Notes: generated by a model not told the origin, from the letters alone. A stretch of 43,843 nt of DNA from Crocinitomicaceae bacterium (GCA_030833845.1 JAURGK010000020.1:1-43843); one strand, 5' to 3'. Shown: positions 16,189-25,321, counted from the stretch's first letter. Made by a program: numbers and translations.

Positions 16189-17403
16189 ATGTCATCAAAT
16201 CTCCATACTATAGAAGAAGCCATTTTGGAAATCCAACAGGGCCGTGTTGTCATTGTTGTCGATGACGAAGACCGTGAAAACGAAGGTGACTTTCTTACAG
16301 CCGCGCGCAATGCGACACCCGAACTCATCAATTTTATGGCCACGCATGGCCGTGGGCTTATTTGTGCACCTATCAGTGAAGAACGTTGTGATCAACTCGG
16401 CTTGGAAATGATGGTGCGCAACAATTCAGCGGCCTATGAAACTCCATTTACTATCAGTGTTGATTTAATTGGCCATGGCTGCACTACCGGGATCTCAGCT
16501 AGCGACCGTGCCAAGACCATTTTGGCTATGATAGATCCAAAAATTAGACCTGAAGAACTTGGCAAACCAGGCCACATTTTCCCATTGCGTGCGCGCAAAG
16601 GAGGCGTTTTGCGTAGGGCCGGCCACACCGAAGCAGCTGTAGATTTATCTAGGTTGGCAGGGTTTGAAGAAGCTGGAATCATTGTGGAAATACTCAATGA
16701 AGATGGCACCATGGCACGCTTACCACAATTACTCGAAATTGCCAAAAAATTTGATTTGAAGATCATCAGCATTGCTGATTTAATTAAATACCGGATTGCT
16801 CATGAGTCATTAATTGTTGAGCAAGTTCAGGTAGAAATGCCTACCGTATATGGTGATTTTCAGCTCAGAGCATTCAAAGATCAAAGTAATGACCAAGATC
16901 ACCTTGTATTGACCAAGGGGCAATGGACCGAAGACGAATCTGTTTTGGTTCGGGTACATTCCTCTTGCTTGACTGGTGATATCTTTGGCAGTTGCCGCTG
17001 TGATTGCGGACCACAACTTCACCGTGCGATGGAACTCATTAATGAAGAAGGAAAAGGCGCCATTGTTTATATGAATCAAGAAGGGCGAGGTATTGGATTA
17101 TTAAATAAACTTAAGGCCTATAAATTGCAAGAAGAGGGCCTAGACACCTACGAAGCCAATGAAAAACTTGGATTTAAGCCTGACGAACGCGACTACGGTA
17201 TCGGTGCTCAAATGCTGCGAGCTATCGGCATCCGTAAAATGAGATTGATGTCCAACAACCCCAAAAAACGCACCGGATTGATCGGTTACGGTCTACAAAT
17301 TACAGAAAATGTTCCGCTTGAAATTCCGAGCAATAGCCACAATGAGCGTTACCTCACTTCCAAGAGAGATAAAATGGGACACACGCTAAAACTTAAGTCA
17401 TAA
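16189..17403 (+). CDS. ribBA: Bifunctional riboflavin enzyme: DHBP synthase / GTP cyclohydrolase II
   Basis: This 404-residue fusion supplies both starting units of riboflavin. The N-terminal half (about 1-200) is 3,4-dihydroxy-2-butanone-4-phosphate synthase with [11 protein letters not shown] and GHTEAAVDL. The C-terminal half is GTP cyclohydrolase II, whose zinc ligands are the cysteines in [17 protein letters not shown], with the catalytic loop in [12 protein letters not shown]. The gene starts three bases after pepD and its stop overlaps the next ATG (TAATG). No FMN riboswitch is visible or would fit, because the gene lies within an operon. Confidence 0.95.
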   Translation: MSSNLHTIEEAILEIQQGRVVIVVDDEDRENEGDFLTAARNATPELINFMATHGRGLICAPISEERCDQLGLEMMVRNNSAAYETPFTISVDLIGHGCTTGISASDRAKTILAMIDPKIRPEELGKPGHIFPLRARKGGVLRRAGHTEAAVDLSRLAGFEEAGIIVEILNEDGTMARLPQLLEIAKKFDLKIISIADLIKYRIAHESLIVEQVQVEMPTVYGDFQLRAFKDQSNDQDHLVLTKGQWTEDESVLVRVHSSCLTGDIFGSCRCDCGPQLHRAMELINEEGKGAIVYMNQEGRGIGLLNKLKAYKLQEEGLDTYEANEKLGFKPDERDYGIGAQMLRAIGIRKMRLMSNNPKKRTGLIGYGLQITENVPLEIPSNSHNERYLTSKRDKMGHTLKLKS

Positions 17404-18053
17404 TGCTCATCGCTGAAGGAATCACCAAAAATATCAATGGACTGAACATATTAAAAGGGGTCAGTTTAGAAGTCGGCACAGCCGAAGTGATTTCCATTGT
17501 CGGATCTTCAGGTGCTGGTAAATCCACCTTATTACACATCCTTGGAACACTTGATGAGCCAAGTTCAGGAAAACTTCTCATTTCGGGTAAAAATCCCTTT
17601 GCATTAAAAGAAAAAACACTTGCTGCTTTTCGAAATCAACACCTTGGTTTTGTTTTTCAATTTCATCAATTGTTACCAGAATTCACAGCACTTGAAAACA
17701 TAGCTCTCCCAGCTTTGATCAGTGGAAAAAACCAAACAGATGCCTTTGCTGCTGCAATGAGCCTCTTGGACAGATTTTCTTTAAAAGAAAGGGCACAGCA
17801 CAAGCCCAATGAATTATCTGGTGGAGAACAACAGCGCATAGCGGTTGCTAGGGCCATGATCAACCAACCCTCACTTATTTTTGCCGATGAACCTTCTGGC
17901 AATTTAGATACTACCAATGCCAATGCCTTGCATCAATTATTTTTTGAACTGCGCGAAGAGCATAGACAAAGCTTTGTAATTGTGACCCACAATCAAGAAT
18001 TTGCCCATATGGCAGATCGATGTCTACGCATGCAAGATGGCCTCTTCATTTAA
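17403..18053 (+). CDS. ABC transporter ATPase, LolD/MacB-like
   Basis: This 216-residue ATPase belongs to the family that includes LolD, MacB and FtsE. Walker A is GSSGAGKST, the Q-loop is [15 protein letters not shown], the signature is LSGGEQQR and Walker B is [32 protein letters not shown] is the usual LolD pattern, so lipoprotein release with LolC/E-type permeases is a sensible inference, but no permease is adjacent. The ATG shares one base with the ribBA stop, and the 3' end overlaps the next gene by 17 bases. Confidence 0.9.
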   Translation: MLIAEGITKNINGLNILKGVSLEVGTAEVISIVGSSGAGKSTLLHILGTLDEPSSGKLLISGKNPFALKEKTLAAFRNQHLGFVFQFHQLLPEFTALENIALPALISGKNQTDAFAAAMSLLDRFSLKERAQHKPNELSGGEQQRIAVARAMINQPSLIFADEPSGNLDTTNANALHQLFFELREEHRQSFVIVTHNQEFAHMADRCLRMQDGLFI

Positions 18054-18804
18054 CTTAGACCCACATACTTTAAAAGATTTCTTGAACCACAAGGCCCAAG
18101 AATTCGAGAATGCAACATTTATCAGTGCTGACCCTATTTCACTTGCGCATCGATTTGAAAAAAAAGAAGACATTGAAATCATTGGTTTTTTGATGGCCAC
18201 GATTGCTTGGGGGCAAAGAAAAAGCATCATTCAGAGCGGCGAGAAACTGCTGTCCATTTTGGGAAACGAACCACATCTTTATGTGCTCGAATATCAAGAT
18301 GGCACTTGCCCAAATTTTACACACCGAACCTTCAATCAAATTGATCTCAATGGATTTTTGCTGGGTCTGAAGGCCTGTTACCAAGAAGGTAACCTAGAAT
18401 ATGCCTTTAGAACCAATGTGCCTGACGCTGGCATTTTTGAACATATCCAGGCTTTTCGTCAACGATTTATCCCATATCTTGAACCGCGGACACTCAAGCA
18501 TGTTGCTAACCCAGCGCAAGGGTCTGCTGCAAAACGCTTGGTGATGTTCTTGCGTTGGATGGTGCGTTCAAAAAGAGGTGGCGTAGATTTTGGACTTTGG
18601 AAAAGCATTTCCCCCGATAAACTCATGATACCACTCGATGTCCATACAGGAAATGTAGCACGCAAATTAGGCCTGCTTCAAAGAAAGCAAAACGATTGGC
18701 AAGCCAATGAAGAATTAATAGCGGCACTCAAAGAATTCGACCCCCTAGACCCCGCAAAATACGATTTTGCACTTTTTGGACTAGGCGCCATAGACAATTT
18801 TTAA
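18037..18804 (+). CDS. TIGR02757 (DUF2400) family protein
   Basis: The 255-residue protein is soluble and has no signal peptide. The features recalled for the TIGR02757 family are visible: [16 protein letters not shown] near the start, [36 protein letters not shown], and [14 protein letters not shown]. The function is unknown. The HhH-GPD-like look of the last two segments has been suggested in general, but that is not demonstrated here. An in-frame TTG at 18001 lies deep in the ABC gene, so ATG 18037 is used. The final stop shares TTAA (18801-18804) with the convergent lipoprotein gene. Confidence 0.85.
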   Translation: MASSFNLDPHTLKDFLNHKAQEFENATFISADPISLAHRFEKKEDIEIIGFLMATIAWGQRKSIIQSGEKLLSILGNEPHLYVLEYQDGTCPNFTHRTFNQIDLNGFLLGLKACYQEGNLEYAFRTNVPDAGIFEHIQAFRQRFIPYLEPRTLKHVANPAQGSAAKRLVMFLRWMVRSKRGGVDFGLWKSISPDKLMIPLDVHTGNVARKLGLLQRKQNDWQANEELIAALKEFDPLDPAKYDFALFGLGAIDNF

Positions 18805-19232
18805 GCTGGTATGGGCAAAGGAACCAATTGAAGCCAATCAGCAGCAAAACTACCTTTGACTTTTTCCAACAACAGCCCGTCTTCTTGGATAGCGGCGAGT
18901 TTAAATACCCAATAGGCATCTTTTAAATAAATTTTCAAGCTTTTCTGCTTTTCATTGTATACAAATCGGCCTTTTGAATAAGACCCGCGATGCAAATCAG
19001 CAAACGATCCTAAAATAAAATTTCCTTCTATATCAAAAACAAAAAGCAACTCCCCCCATTTGGCTTGATTCATATTTTTTTGACCATTGGTTCTGCCACC
19101 ATTGAGCATCCATACCTTTGAATTACCACCGCTTAGCAAATGTGTGTAGTCTGTATTGAAGGTTTGTTCACCATTGATACAGGACCCAAGTGCAAGCAGG
19201 AGGCCAAAACTAAAAAATAAGCTGTTTTTCAT
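18801..19232 (-). CDS. Uncharacterised lipoprotein
   Basis: The 143-residue protein has a lipoprotein signal with the lipobox cysteine at about residue 17 (LALGSC). The rest is mostly predicted beta-strand with no cysteines and no motif I recognise. It includes VWMLNGGRTNGQKN, a pattern seen in lipocalin-like Bacteroidota lipoproteins. The frame extends 51 codons upstream, but those codons lie in the next gene and lack a signal. The start at 19232 overlaps the upstream gene by 23 bases, which suggests coupling. No function is proposed. Confidence 0.65.
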   Translation of the reverse strand: MKNSLFFSFGLLLALGSCINGEQTFNTDYTHLLSGGNSKVWMLNGGRTNGQKNMNQAKWGELLFVFDIEGNFILGSFADLHRGSYSKGRFVYNEKQKSLKIYLKDAYWVFKLAAIQEDGLLLEKVKGSFAADWLQLVPLPIPA

Positions 19233-19863
19233 TGAGGATTTGTAAAACTTCTGCAGAAACTTGTGCTTGTTTGTCAGGTTTAATATTTGCATCGTTGATT
19301 TGTTCACAACAGACAAATTGATACCTGTTTTGCTTCCATGTAAACAGACAATTATAAAAATACTTTTCATTTTGATAGCGCTCAAAGAATCTGATGACTA
19401 AATCATCATAATTGTCTTTTTTCGGACGAAATTCGATGGGATAACCTACAAAACCATTGGCCTGAATGAGCTCTTGGCCCTCTTTCTCATAAATTATAAA
19501 ACGTCGTGCCGGAAAACCATTCACACCAGCTTTTAATAAAACCATACATCCCACAGAGAGGTCTAAGTCTTTTTTTAAAGGGAAAATTCGAAAAAAGTTT
19601 GGCGTACAAGAGGGTCTATTGGGTTCTTCACTCCATTTTAGCGTACTGTCGCAGAGCTGTAAGTCCTTGAGCAATAAAGCTTCTTGATTACTTGAAAAAG
19701 TATTGGTGTTAAAATCAGTACTAATTTCAACCCCATTGTTTTTTACGTAAGTTGGTTTTTTGATGGGCGGTTGCTTGGCTTTTTCTGCAAAATAGTAGAT
19801 AGCAAAAGTAAGTAAGGCGAATACTAACAATCCTATGAACCAATATGATTTCTTATTGCGCAT
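19210..19863 (-). CDS. Uncharacterised single-pass membrane protein
   Basis: The 217-residue protein has a short basic N-terminus, one hydrophobic segment (about 8-26), and a soluble domain that should face the periplasm. The soluble part is charged and carries several cysteines (LQLCDST, RPSCTPN, VGCMVLL, FYNCLFTW, FVCCEQIND), an unusually high number that might form disulfides. I recognise no family. It lies two bases after the HMG-CoA-lyase-type gene and overlaps the lipoprotein gene, so these are likely one transcript. Confidence 0.65.
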   Translation of the reverse strand: MRNKKSYWFIGLLVFALLTFAIYYFAEKAKQPPIKKPTYVKNNGVEISTDFNTNTFSSNQEALLLKDLQLCDSTLKWSEEPNRPSCTPNFFRIFPLKKDLDLSVGCMVLLKAGVNGFPARRFIIYEKEGQELIQANGFVGYPIEFRPKKDNYDDLVIRFFERYQNEKYFYNCLFTWKQNRYQFVCCEQINDANIKPDKQAQVSAEVLQILNEKQLIF

Positions 19864-19865
19864 GT

Positions 19866-20726
19866 TTAAAAAATTGTTGTTGAAATTTGACGTGCAGTAT
19901 CAAATTCATCCCTATTGAGTTTATTTTCAATTTGATGCTGATTTAAATAGTCTAAAAGTGCTTCTGTGGCCAGATTACCTGTGAGTTCATCTTTAGCCAT
20001 AGGACATCCTCCAAAACCTCCAATTGCCGTATCAAAATGACGGCAGCCTCCTTCTATAGCCGCTGCAATGAGTGCATTCTCCTTACCCCTTACAACATGC
20101 AGATGAGCTGCAAAGTGATATTGAGTAAAATTGTTTACCAATAAACTAAACAAGTTCCTTGTAATTTCTGGAGTGGCACAACCTATGGTGTCAGAAAGTG
20201 CGAATTGAGCAATATCAAAGCGGCTGGAGAGTTTTTCAACTGCATCACAAACAACTTCTTCAGACCATTGATCTTGATATGGGTTACCGAACCCCATAGA
20301 AAGATAAATGCGCAATTTTTTATTATGCTGCTGGGCCGTTTGAGTAATTTGGTCCAACTCTATCCAAGTTTGCTCAAAGTTGGCCCCAGTATTACGAAGC
20401 TGAAATGTTTCAGAAACGGAATAAGGATATCCTAAAAATGTTATTCGCTCGTATTTACTGGCCTCAAGAGCCCCTCGCCCATTGGCAATAATGGCTAATA
20501 ATTGAGTAGAAGACTCTTGCAACCCTTCCAGTACAAGGGCACTGTCTTTCATCTGCGGAATAGCCTTTGGAGAAACAAAACTTCCAAAGTCAAGAACGTC
20601 AAATCCACAATTTAATAAGCTGTTTAGGTACTTAATTTTCTGCTCAGTTGGAATCCAAACAGGCATACCTTGCATGGCATCTCGAGGACATTCTGTAATG
20701 GCAATATTTGAAATATTTGACTCCAC
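19866..20726 (-). CDS. Hydroxymethylglutaryl-CoA lyase family enzyme
   Basis: This 286-residue DRE-TIM-like barrel probably cleaves HMG-CoA to acetyl-CoA and acetoacetate in leucine breakdown. Features: ITECPRDAMQG at the start (EVGPRD in classical enzymes), DFGSFVSPKAIPQM, metal histidines in AAHLHVVRG, and the cysteine in GGFGGCPMAKDELTGN. The shift from EVGPRD to ECPRD and the altered H-x-H region show a divergent branch, so a related acyl-CoA lyase is possible. The start codon is GTG, and it shares one base with the pyrD stop (TAGTG). Confidence 0.85.
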   Translation of the reverse strand: MESNISNIAITECPRDAMQGMPVWIPTEQKIKYLNSLLNCGFDVLDFGSFVSPKAIPQMKDSALVLEGLQESSTQLLAIIANGRGALEASKYERITFLGYPYSVSETFQLRNTGANFEQTWIELDQITQTAQQHNKKLRIYLSMGFGNPYQDQWSEEVVCDAVEKLSSRFDIAQFALSDTIGCATPEITRNLFSLLVNNFTQYHFAAHLHVVRGKENALIAAAIEGGCRHFDTAIGGFGGCPMAKDELTGNLATEALLDYLNQHQIENKLNRDEFDTARQISTTIF

Positions 20727-21763
20727 TAATTGAGATTTTGGAGTAAAGCTCTATTGATAGACTTTATCAATGTAGGACCTTCATAAATGAAGCCAGTATA
20801 GACTTGCACCAAGGTAGCTCCCGCTTTCAGTTTCTCTATTGCATCTTCAGCACTATGAATACCTCCAACAGCAATCATAGGCAAAGCACCATCGGTTTTT
20901 TGATGAATGTATTTTATCATAGCCGTAGAGCGCGCCGTTAATGGTTTGCCAGAGATGCCGCCAGCGCCTAATGATTCAAGCACCTCATCAGTTGCGCGCA
21001 GCCCTTCTCGAGATATAGTTGTGTTTGAGACAATCAGGCCATCGGTATGTGTAGTTTGCACAATTTCAATAATCTCATCGATTTGACTATCAGATAAATC
21101 TGGAGCAATTTTTAAAAGAATGGGTTTGGGATGGGATTGAATTTGATTATGGTCATATAAAGTTTGTAGTAGATCTTGCAAGGGTTCTTTTTCTTGGAGT
21201 GCCCTCAGATTTGGAGTGTTAGGCGATGACACATTAACGACAAAATAATCAACATGAGGGTGCAAAGCGCAAAAACAATCTAGGTAATCTTTCTTGGCAT
21301 CTTCATTTGAAGTCCACTTATTTTTTCCGATGTTTCCACCGATCAACATTTTTTTATTTTTTCTTTTTTTCAAGGATAAAACAGCGCTTTCTACCCCATC
21401 ATTGTTAAATCCCATTCGGTTTAAAATGGCCTGATCAGCTTTTAATCGAAAAAGTCGAGGTTTGTCGTTGCCTAGTTGTGATTTTGGGGTTACCGTACCT
21501 ATTTCAATAAAACCAAACCCACAATCTGCCAAAGCATCAATGTATTGTGCATTTTTGTCAAATCCAGCAGCCAAACCCACAGGGTTGGGGAATTTCAACC
21601 CTAAAAAATCAGTCTCTAATCTGCGATCTTCCACCACATAGGTAGAACGGAAAATGAACCGAAAAGGGCCTATACCATGAATTATTTTCAATAAACGCAT
21701 TACAAAATAATGCACCTTTTCGGCATCAAAAGAAAACAGGATCGAACGCAGCAATTTGTACAT
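20726..21763 (-). CDS. pyrD: Dihydroorotate dehydrogenase (quinone), class 2
   Basis: The 345-residue membrane-associated flavoenzyme oxidises dihydroorotate to orotate in pyrimidine synthesis with quinone as acceptor. Its class 2 nature is shown by the N-terminal amphipathic segment (about 1-35), then [18 protein letters not shown] and [12 protein letters not shown], and a serine nucleophile in [16 protein letters not shown] 21763 is chosen over the TTG six bases upstream, because the TTG lies within the -7 box and the ATG follows the box by three bases. Confidence 0.95.
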   Translation of the reverse strand: MYKLLRSILFSFDAEKVHYFVMRLLKIIHGIGPFRFIFRSTYVVEDRRLETDFLGLKFPNPVGLAAGFDKNAQYIDALADCGFGFIEIGTVTPKSQLGNDKPRLFRLKADQAILNRMGFNNDGVESAVLSLKKRKNKKMLIGGNIGKNKWTSNEDAKKDYLDCFCALHPHVDYFVVNVSSPNTPNLRALQEKEPLQDLLQTLYDHNQIQSHPKPILLKIAPDLSDSQIDEIIEIVQTTHTDGLIVSNTTISREGLRATDEVLESLGAGGISGKPLTARSTAMIKYIHQKTDGALPMIAVGGIHSAEDAIEKLKAGATLVQVYTGFIYEGPTLIKSINRALLQNLN

Positions 21764-21766
21764 ACA

Positions 21767-21796
21767 CAAATGTACAAACTATTTTAAGCGTACAAA
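21767..21796 (-). promoter_or_regulatory. pyrD promoter, TTTG-N18-TACATTTG
   Basis: On the minus strand TTTG lies at 21793-21796 and TACATTTG at 21767-21774, with an 18-base spacer. The ATG at 21763 follows after three bases, predicting a leaderless pyrD mRNA. The -33 element overlaps the last codons of the 57-residue gene upstream. It is among the best-spaced promoters here. Confidence 0.6.
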
Positions 21797-21797
21797 C

Positions 21798-21971
21798 CTA
21801 AACAAGCATGAGCATGACACAAGTGATAGACAAGTAATACCAATAACGCCAGGGGTTATTGACCTTTTGCTGATACAGATGTGCTGCTAAAATTTGATTG
21901 AAATCTTGATGTGCACGCACCTCTGCCTCACTAGGCTCTTTGCGATCGAGTATAATTTTTATCATAATCAT
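21798..21971 (-). CDS. 57-residue membrane microprotein coupled to the sigma factor
   Basis: This small frame begins with an ATG that overlaps the sigma factor stop as ATGA (21968-21971) and ends with TAG at 21798-21800. It encodes 57 residues: a short strand (MIMIKIILDR), an acidic helical part with KEPSEAEVRAHQDF and NQILAAHLYQQ, a tryptophan- and tyrosine-rich segment, and a hydrophobic C-terminal stretch (about 44-57) that could span the membrane. Small membrane proteins with the DR.EPS.EE pattern next to ECF sigma factors are something I recall in Bacteroidota, but I do not know their role. The position suggests a very small anti-sigma factor with its N-terminus in the cytoplasm. Coding is supported by overlap and direction, not by length. 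Confidence 0.6.
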   Translation of the reverse strand: MIMIKIILDRKEPSEAEVRAHQDFNQILAAHLYQQKVNNPWRYWYYLSITCVMLMLV

Positions 21972-22540
21972 TCTTTTTGATGAAAAATAGATTTGAGTTT
22001 AAGTACCGCTCTAAAAGTCTTGACTTTTGCATTATTTTCAGACATACCGCAGATATCTCCAATTTCTTTGAAGGAGCGTTTTTCAAAAAAACGCATTTCA
22101 ACTAATTGCAGCTGCTGTTCTTTGAGTTGCTTTAGCGCATTGAGTAAGCGGGCTTTGTCTTGCTCAGAATAGGTATCTGTCCATTCTTCAACTACCTGCT
22201 GAACAACCACATTTTCGATACTTACCGTGCGCTTCGATTTTTGATCGCGAAAAGATTGATAAAGCTCACTTTTCGCAATTCGAAATAACCAAGCCGAAAA
22301 AGGTAAACCTCTGTATTCAAATTTTGGTAAAGATTGCAGGGCCTTTACAAATACGCTTGAAGTGATGTCATAGGCTTGCTCTTCTTCGTCAACACGCCGG
22401 TAGACATAACGAAAAATAGCGTCATAGTATCGCTCATAAAGAGGAGCAAAAAAGCGTGGATCTTTTTGAGCACGCTCGATTTGAGTTTTTTCTTCTTCCT
22501 GAAGAAAAGACTGCTGCTGAAGGGAGAGTTGGAGAGGCAT
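21968..22540 (-). CDS. ECF sigma factor (sigma-70 family)
   Basis: The 190-residue protein has region 2 (about 30-100) with FAPLYERYYDAIFRYVYRRV and PFSAWLFRIAKSELYQSFR, and region 4 (about 125-185) with QLQLVEMRFFEKRSFKEIG and the helix-turn-helix NAKVKTFRAVLKLK. These are typical of extracytoplasmic-function sigma factors that direct RNA polymerase to a stress regulon. No cysteine-rich sensor or two-domain anti-sigma factor is adjacent. Only the 57-residue membrane microprotein follows, overlapping by four bases. The leader contains an inverted repeat at 22570-22587. Confidence 0.9.
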   Translation of the reverse strand: MPLQLSLQQQSFLQEEEKTQIERAQKDPRFFAPLYERYYDAIFRYVYRRVDEEEQAYDITSSVFVKALQSLPKFEYRGLPFSAWLFRIAKSELYQSFRDQKSKRTVSIENVVVQQVVEEWTDTYSEQDKARLLNALKQLKEQQLQLVEMRFFEKRSFKEIGDICGMSENNAKVKTFRAVLKLKSIFHQKE

Positions 22541-22569
22541 AGTCTTTTGGTTTTAAGGAGTTTAGCATG

Positions 22570-22587
22570 AGAGGCTTGCAGTCCTCT
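22570..22587. repeat. Inverted repeat in the sigma factor leader
   Basis: AGAGG at 22570-22574 pairs with CCTCT at 22583-22587 around an eight-base loop. It lies 30 bases before the ATG of the ECF sigma gene and could be a small hairpin or an operator half-site. The stem is short and the call is weak. Confidence 0.2.
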
Positions 22588-22639
22588 TGTAGATATAACG
22601 CAACAATATTTGATTTGGTACATTTTTTTTAAAAAAAAA

Positions 22640-24484
22640 TTATAATTCATACCGAAACATGCCACCACATTGAACTTTAGCGCCCCCTACTCCTTTTAAA
22701 TTTGATGTAAAAACCGAATGAAATTGAATTTGCCAATGACCTGAAACTTGCCAACGTATAGACCCCATTGTAAAACTACCTACACCTGACAAAAGCATAG
22801 TTTGCGTGCCTACACCTAGTAAATAGGCATGCATATACAATGGAGGTAGGGGTGAATTTGCTTGGTACATCCCTGAACTTAGCTCCAAACGAAGGCCCTT
22901 AGATTTTGGAATATATCTGATACTGCATCTTAGTTGACGTGATGATCCAATAACCTTAGTATTCTTCAGCAATTGCCCTACAACATTCAGCTGCCAATTT
23001 TGATCCAATTCAATTTGACAATTAAATTGCAAGCCCAAAATTGCTTGATTGCTTTTTGGATATCTATGCGAAAATTGTAGCCTTGCTTGAGTTTTATGCT
23101 TTGAAAGATAATTAAGAACTAGCCTTGAGTCGTTAATGACATCATAAAAATGTGCACTGTTTGGCTTTAAATAAACAGCTGCTCGTTCAAGGGCTAAAAG
23201 CAATGCCCAATTTGGAGTCAGTTGACTCTTGAGCTGCACAATGAGACCTAGCTCATTGGATCCACTTGAAATATTGCTTATCGGATTGGCATAATTTGCC
23301 AAATAATAGGGCGCATAGTACCTAAGGTGGGCCGCCATTTCCAGCTTTGGGTCAAAAAAATAAATCAATCCAAAATTATGTGCCCATTGAGGTGGTTGCA
23401 CCCCATTTGTTATTCGACTCAGCACCTCCTCACCGTAAAAATAATATTGCTTTTTCGACCATTGCCAATTTGCCCCAACGCTACTATAAATTTGACTATG
23501 TTGCAAAATACAAAGGCCCCATCTGAATAGTTCTTTGTTCTGATTGAATGCTATTCCAAAAATGAGCTCTTGTTGCTGCTTTCTTTTTGCAATTTCAGAA
23601 AGAGTGCGATGGTAGCCTGAACTGTATGAAAAGTTAAATTCATTGCTTAAGGTGTCTAACTTTTGTATTGCATCCACATGCCGTATGGAACTAAAAACTA
23701 ATAATTCATTCTTTGACTTGCCTAAACAAATAGCCGCACCCTGAAAATAGCGCTGTTCGTCATTACCACTGTAGGGTTTAAGACCAAGAGGGTTGCGAAC
23801 CAATTGCAATAGATCTATACTCTTTCCCATACCCCGACTTGTCCAAAGCTGCAAGCCTTGGCCCCATTGTATTTGATAGGCCCCCATCACAAACCGCTTT
23901 ATGGTCTTGGAACTTCGGTCATTGTTTAAAAAGGCCGTGAAAGTTTGATAGTCCACACCACCATTTTTTCCTTGGTACCATATTGGCTCTCCACTATCCT
24001 TAGCTAACTGCCCGTTTAATTGCCAATTTAAATAATTGCATTGCCAGCGGTATCGAAGCGCCATCGCTGGCCCTAAATAATTGGTGTCTAAATGAGGCCG
24101 CCATTGGTTGTTTTGCTTTAAAAATGAAGGGTAATTAATTCTAAACTCAGACTTATAGTTGGATACTTTATAGTGCGATTGGCCAGATACAAATGTAGAT
24201 GGCGGTAGCAAAAGCAAAGGTATTTTTTGATTGATTTGAGCAGTAGTTGAATGATGAAGAATCCCCTGGAGTTGATAGTAATTAGAAATCACACCACCAT
24301 TTTGAAAAAAGGCACGTAATTGCTCTAGCTCAAATTCATTAAATAATGCCAAAGTACCCATCGCATCCAATTGGCTAGGAACTAACTCAATTTGTTGATT
24401 TTCGGCTAATAATTCCGAAAGACTAGGTTGAGCCAATGAAGGGCCGAATGACACAATTCCGTATATGAGGAGCCAATTTTTCAT
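22640..24484 (-). CDS. Predicted outer membrane barrel with N-terminal HhH-like region
   Basis: The 614-residue protein has a signal peptide (about 1-19). Residues from about 20 to 100 look helical, with a repeated pattern LNEFELEQLRAFFQNGG then YYQLQGILH and IPLLL, resembling the helix-hairpin-helix DNA-binding motif of ComEA-type proteins. From about 110 to the end, alternating polar and aromatic residues and many Trp/Tyr (for example RYRWQCNYLNWQLNG) suggest an outer membrane beta barrel ending in a strand (MFRYEL). An extension to 24556 would reach into the upstream gene. The ATG shares one base with that gene's stop (TAATG). I recall similar large HhH-plus-barrel proteins in Bacteroidota, but no firm function. 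DNA uptake is a possible role. Confidence 0.6.
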   Translation of the reverse strand: MKNWLLIYGIVSFGPSLAQPSLSELLAENQQIELVPSQLDAMGTLALFNEFELEQLRAFFQNGGVISNYYQLQGILHHSTTAQINQKIPLLLLPPSTFVSGQSHYKVSNYKSEFRINYPSFLKQNNQWRPHLDTNYLGPAMALRYRWQCNYLNWQLNGQLAKDSGEPIWYQGKNGGVDYQTFTAFLNNDRSSKTIKRFVMGAYQIQWGQGLQLWTSRGMGKSIDLLQLVRNPLGLKPYSGNDEQRYFQGAAICLGKSKNELLVFSSIRHVDAIQKLDTLSNEFNFSYSSGYHRTLSEIAKRKQQQELIFGIAFNQNKELFRWGLCILQHSQIYSSVGANWQWSKKQYYFYGEEVLSRITNGVQPPQWAHNFGLIYFFDPKLEMAAHLRYYAPYYLANYANPISNISSGSNELGLIVQLKSQLTPNWALLLALERAAVYLKPNSAHFYDVINDSRLVLNYLSKHKTQARLQFSHRYPKSNQAILGLQFNCQIELDQNWQLNVVGQLLKNTKVIGSSRQLRCSIRYIPKSKGLRLELSSGMYQANSPLPPLYMHAYLLGVGTQTMLLSGVGSFTMGSIRWQVSGHWQIQFHSVFTSNLKGVGGAKVQCGGMFRYEL

Positions 24485-25254
24485 TATCTGGAAAGTTGAA
24501 ATTGAACAAGGTAACCAATGCCTTGGCGCCATGTAGGCATGATTGTCCATTCCCAAGAACTTTTTAGCTTGTGCGATACGGCAACTTCAAAGCTTTGCAT
24601 GGGAATACCTAAGCCAAATTGTAAATGATAATCCTTGATGCTTTGTTGAATACTCAAATAAATTTGTGGAGAACTAGAAGGGCACCATTGCAGTCCTTGA
24701 GCGAAATGAAGATTTTGCTGCATACACCAAAGATGTTCTATTCTAATGATTTGCATTTGTTTTGGTGCAATATCATCCAAGACCATGGACAAATAATGGG
24801 CTTTATTCATTTGGTACTGCAAGCCAAGGCGACCGAGTGCAGTAAAAAAATTACCATAGTATTGAGGTTGTTGAAGGAATTTGGTTTGAAGGGCTAAGCC
24901 CATTTTAAAGTTCTGATTGATTGCAAGAGCGATGGCATTTGAAAACCCACCTTGAATAAATGATTCACAAAGAAGTAAACTCAAGTCTTGATGATAGGAA
25001 ATATTTGCTTTTGCAAAGTGATTTTTTACTCGAATGCCAAGTAAATTTGGGATGGATAAAGGAAGTACAGTTTCAATTGAACACCCCTTCTTATCATCAA
25101 TGGAAAAGGCCGCTGGATTGGCCCATTGTACATTCTTTTTTTGTGCATTGAGGGCTACAAATGAATTCCAACTCGCCAAAGGCCAATAAACCTGACTGAG
25201 GAGCAAGGTTGGCAAAAGTAAAATCAAAAAAAACATGAAAGATCTCAAAGGCAT
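24484..25254 (-). CDS. Predicted outer membrane barrel protein paired with the HhH protein
   Basis: This 256-residue protein has a signal peptide (about 1-20, ending LLLSQ). It reads as alternating strands with an aromatic-rich C-terminus (GIGYLVQFQLSR), in keeping with a small outer membrane barrel. The segment NPAAFSI followed by IETVLPLSIPNLLGI and the GQLGLQYQMN-like repeats recall the PorV/PorQ or PorP groups of type 9 secretion, but I cannot assign it to one. Translation is coupled to the 614-residue gene. A -7 box lies at 25259-25266, four bases before the ATG. Confidence 0.6.
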   Translation of the reverse strand: MPLRSFMFFLILLLPTLLLSQVYWPLASWNSFVALNAQKKNVQWANPAAFSIDDKKGCSIETVLPLSIPNLLGIRVKNHFAKANISYHQDLSLLLCESFIQGGFSNAIALAINQNFKMGLALQTKFLQQPQYYGNFFTALGRLGLQYQMNKAHYLSMVLDDIAPKQMQIIRIEHLWCMQQNLHFAQGLQWCPSSSPQIYLSIQQSIKDYHLQFGLGIPMQSFEVAVSHKLKSSWEWTIMPTWRQGIGYLVQFQLSR

Positions 25255-25258
25255 AGAC

Positions 25259-25266
25259 CAAAATTA
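25259..25266 (-). promoter_or_regulatory. -7 box TAATTTTG of the barrel gene pair
   Basis: This exact TAnnTTTG match on the minus strand ends four bases before ATG 25254. The 90-base gap is shared with the divergent mutA promoter. No clear -33 element. Confidence 0.5.
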
Positions 25267-25321
25267 GATGGAGTTCGCATGTAAGATGACCGCAAATTCT
25301 GCAATGCTTCCAAGGATTCAG

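Noticed and set aside
16150-16200. FMN riboswitch before ribBA
   Set aside because: Only three bases separate pepD and ribBA, leaving no space for an aptamer.
22345-22668. Leftward 107-codon frame upstream of the sigma gene
   Set aside because: It overlaps the sigma factor start in another frame, with a low-complexity, lysine-rich product and no coding features.
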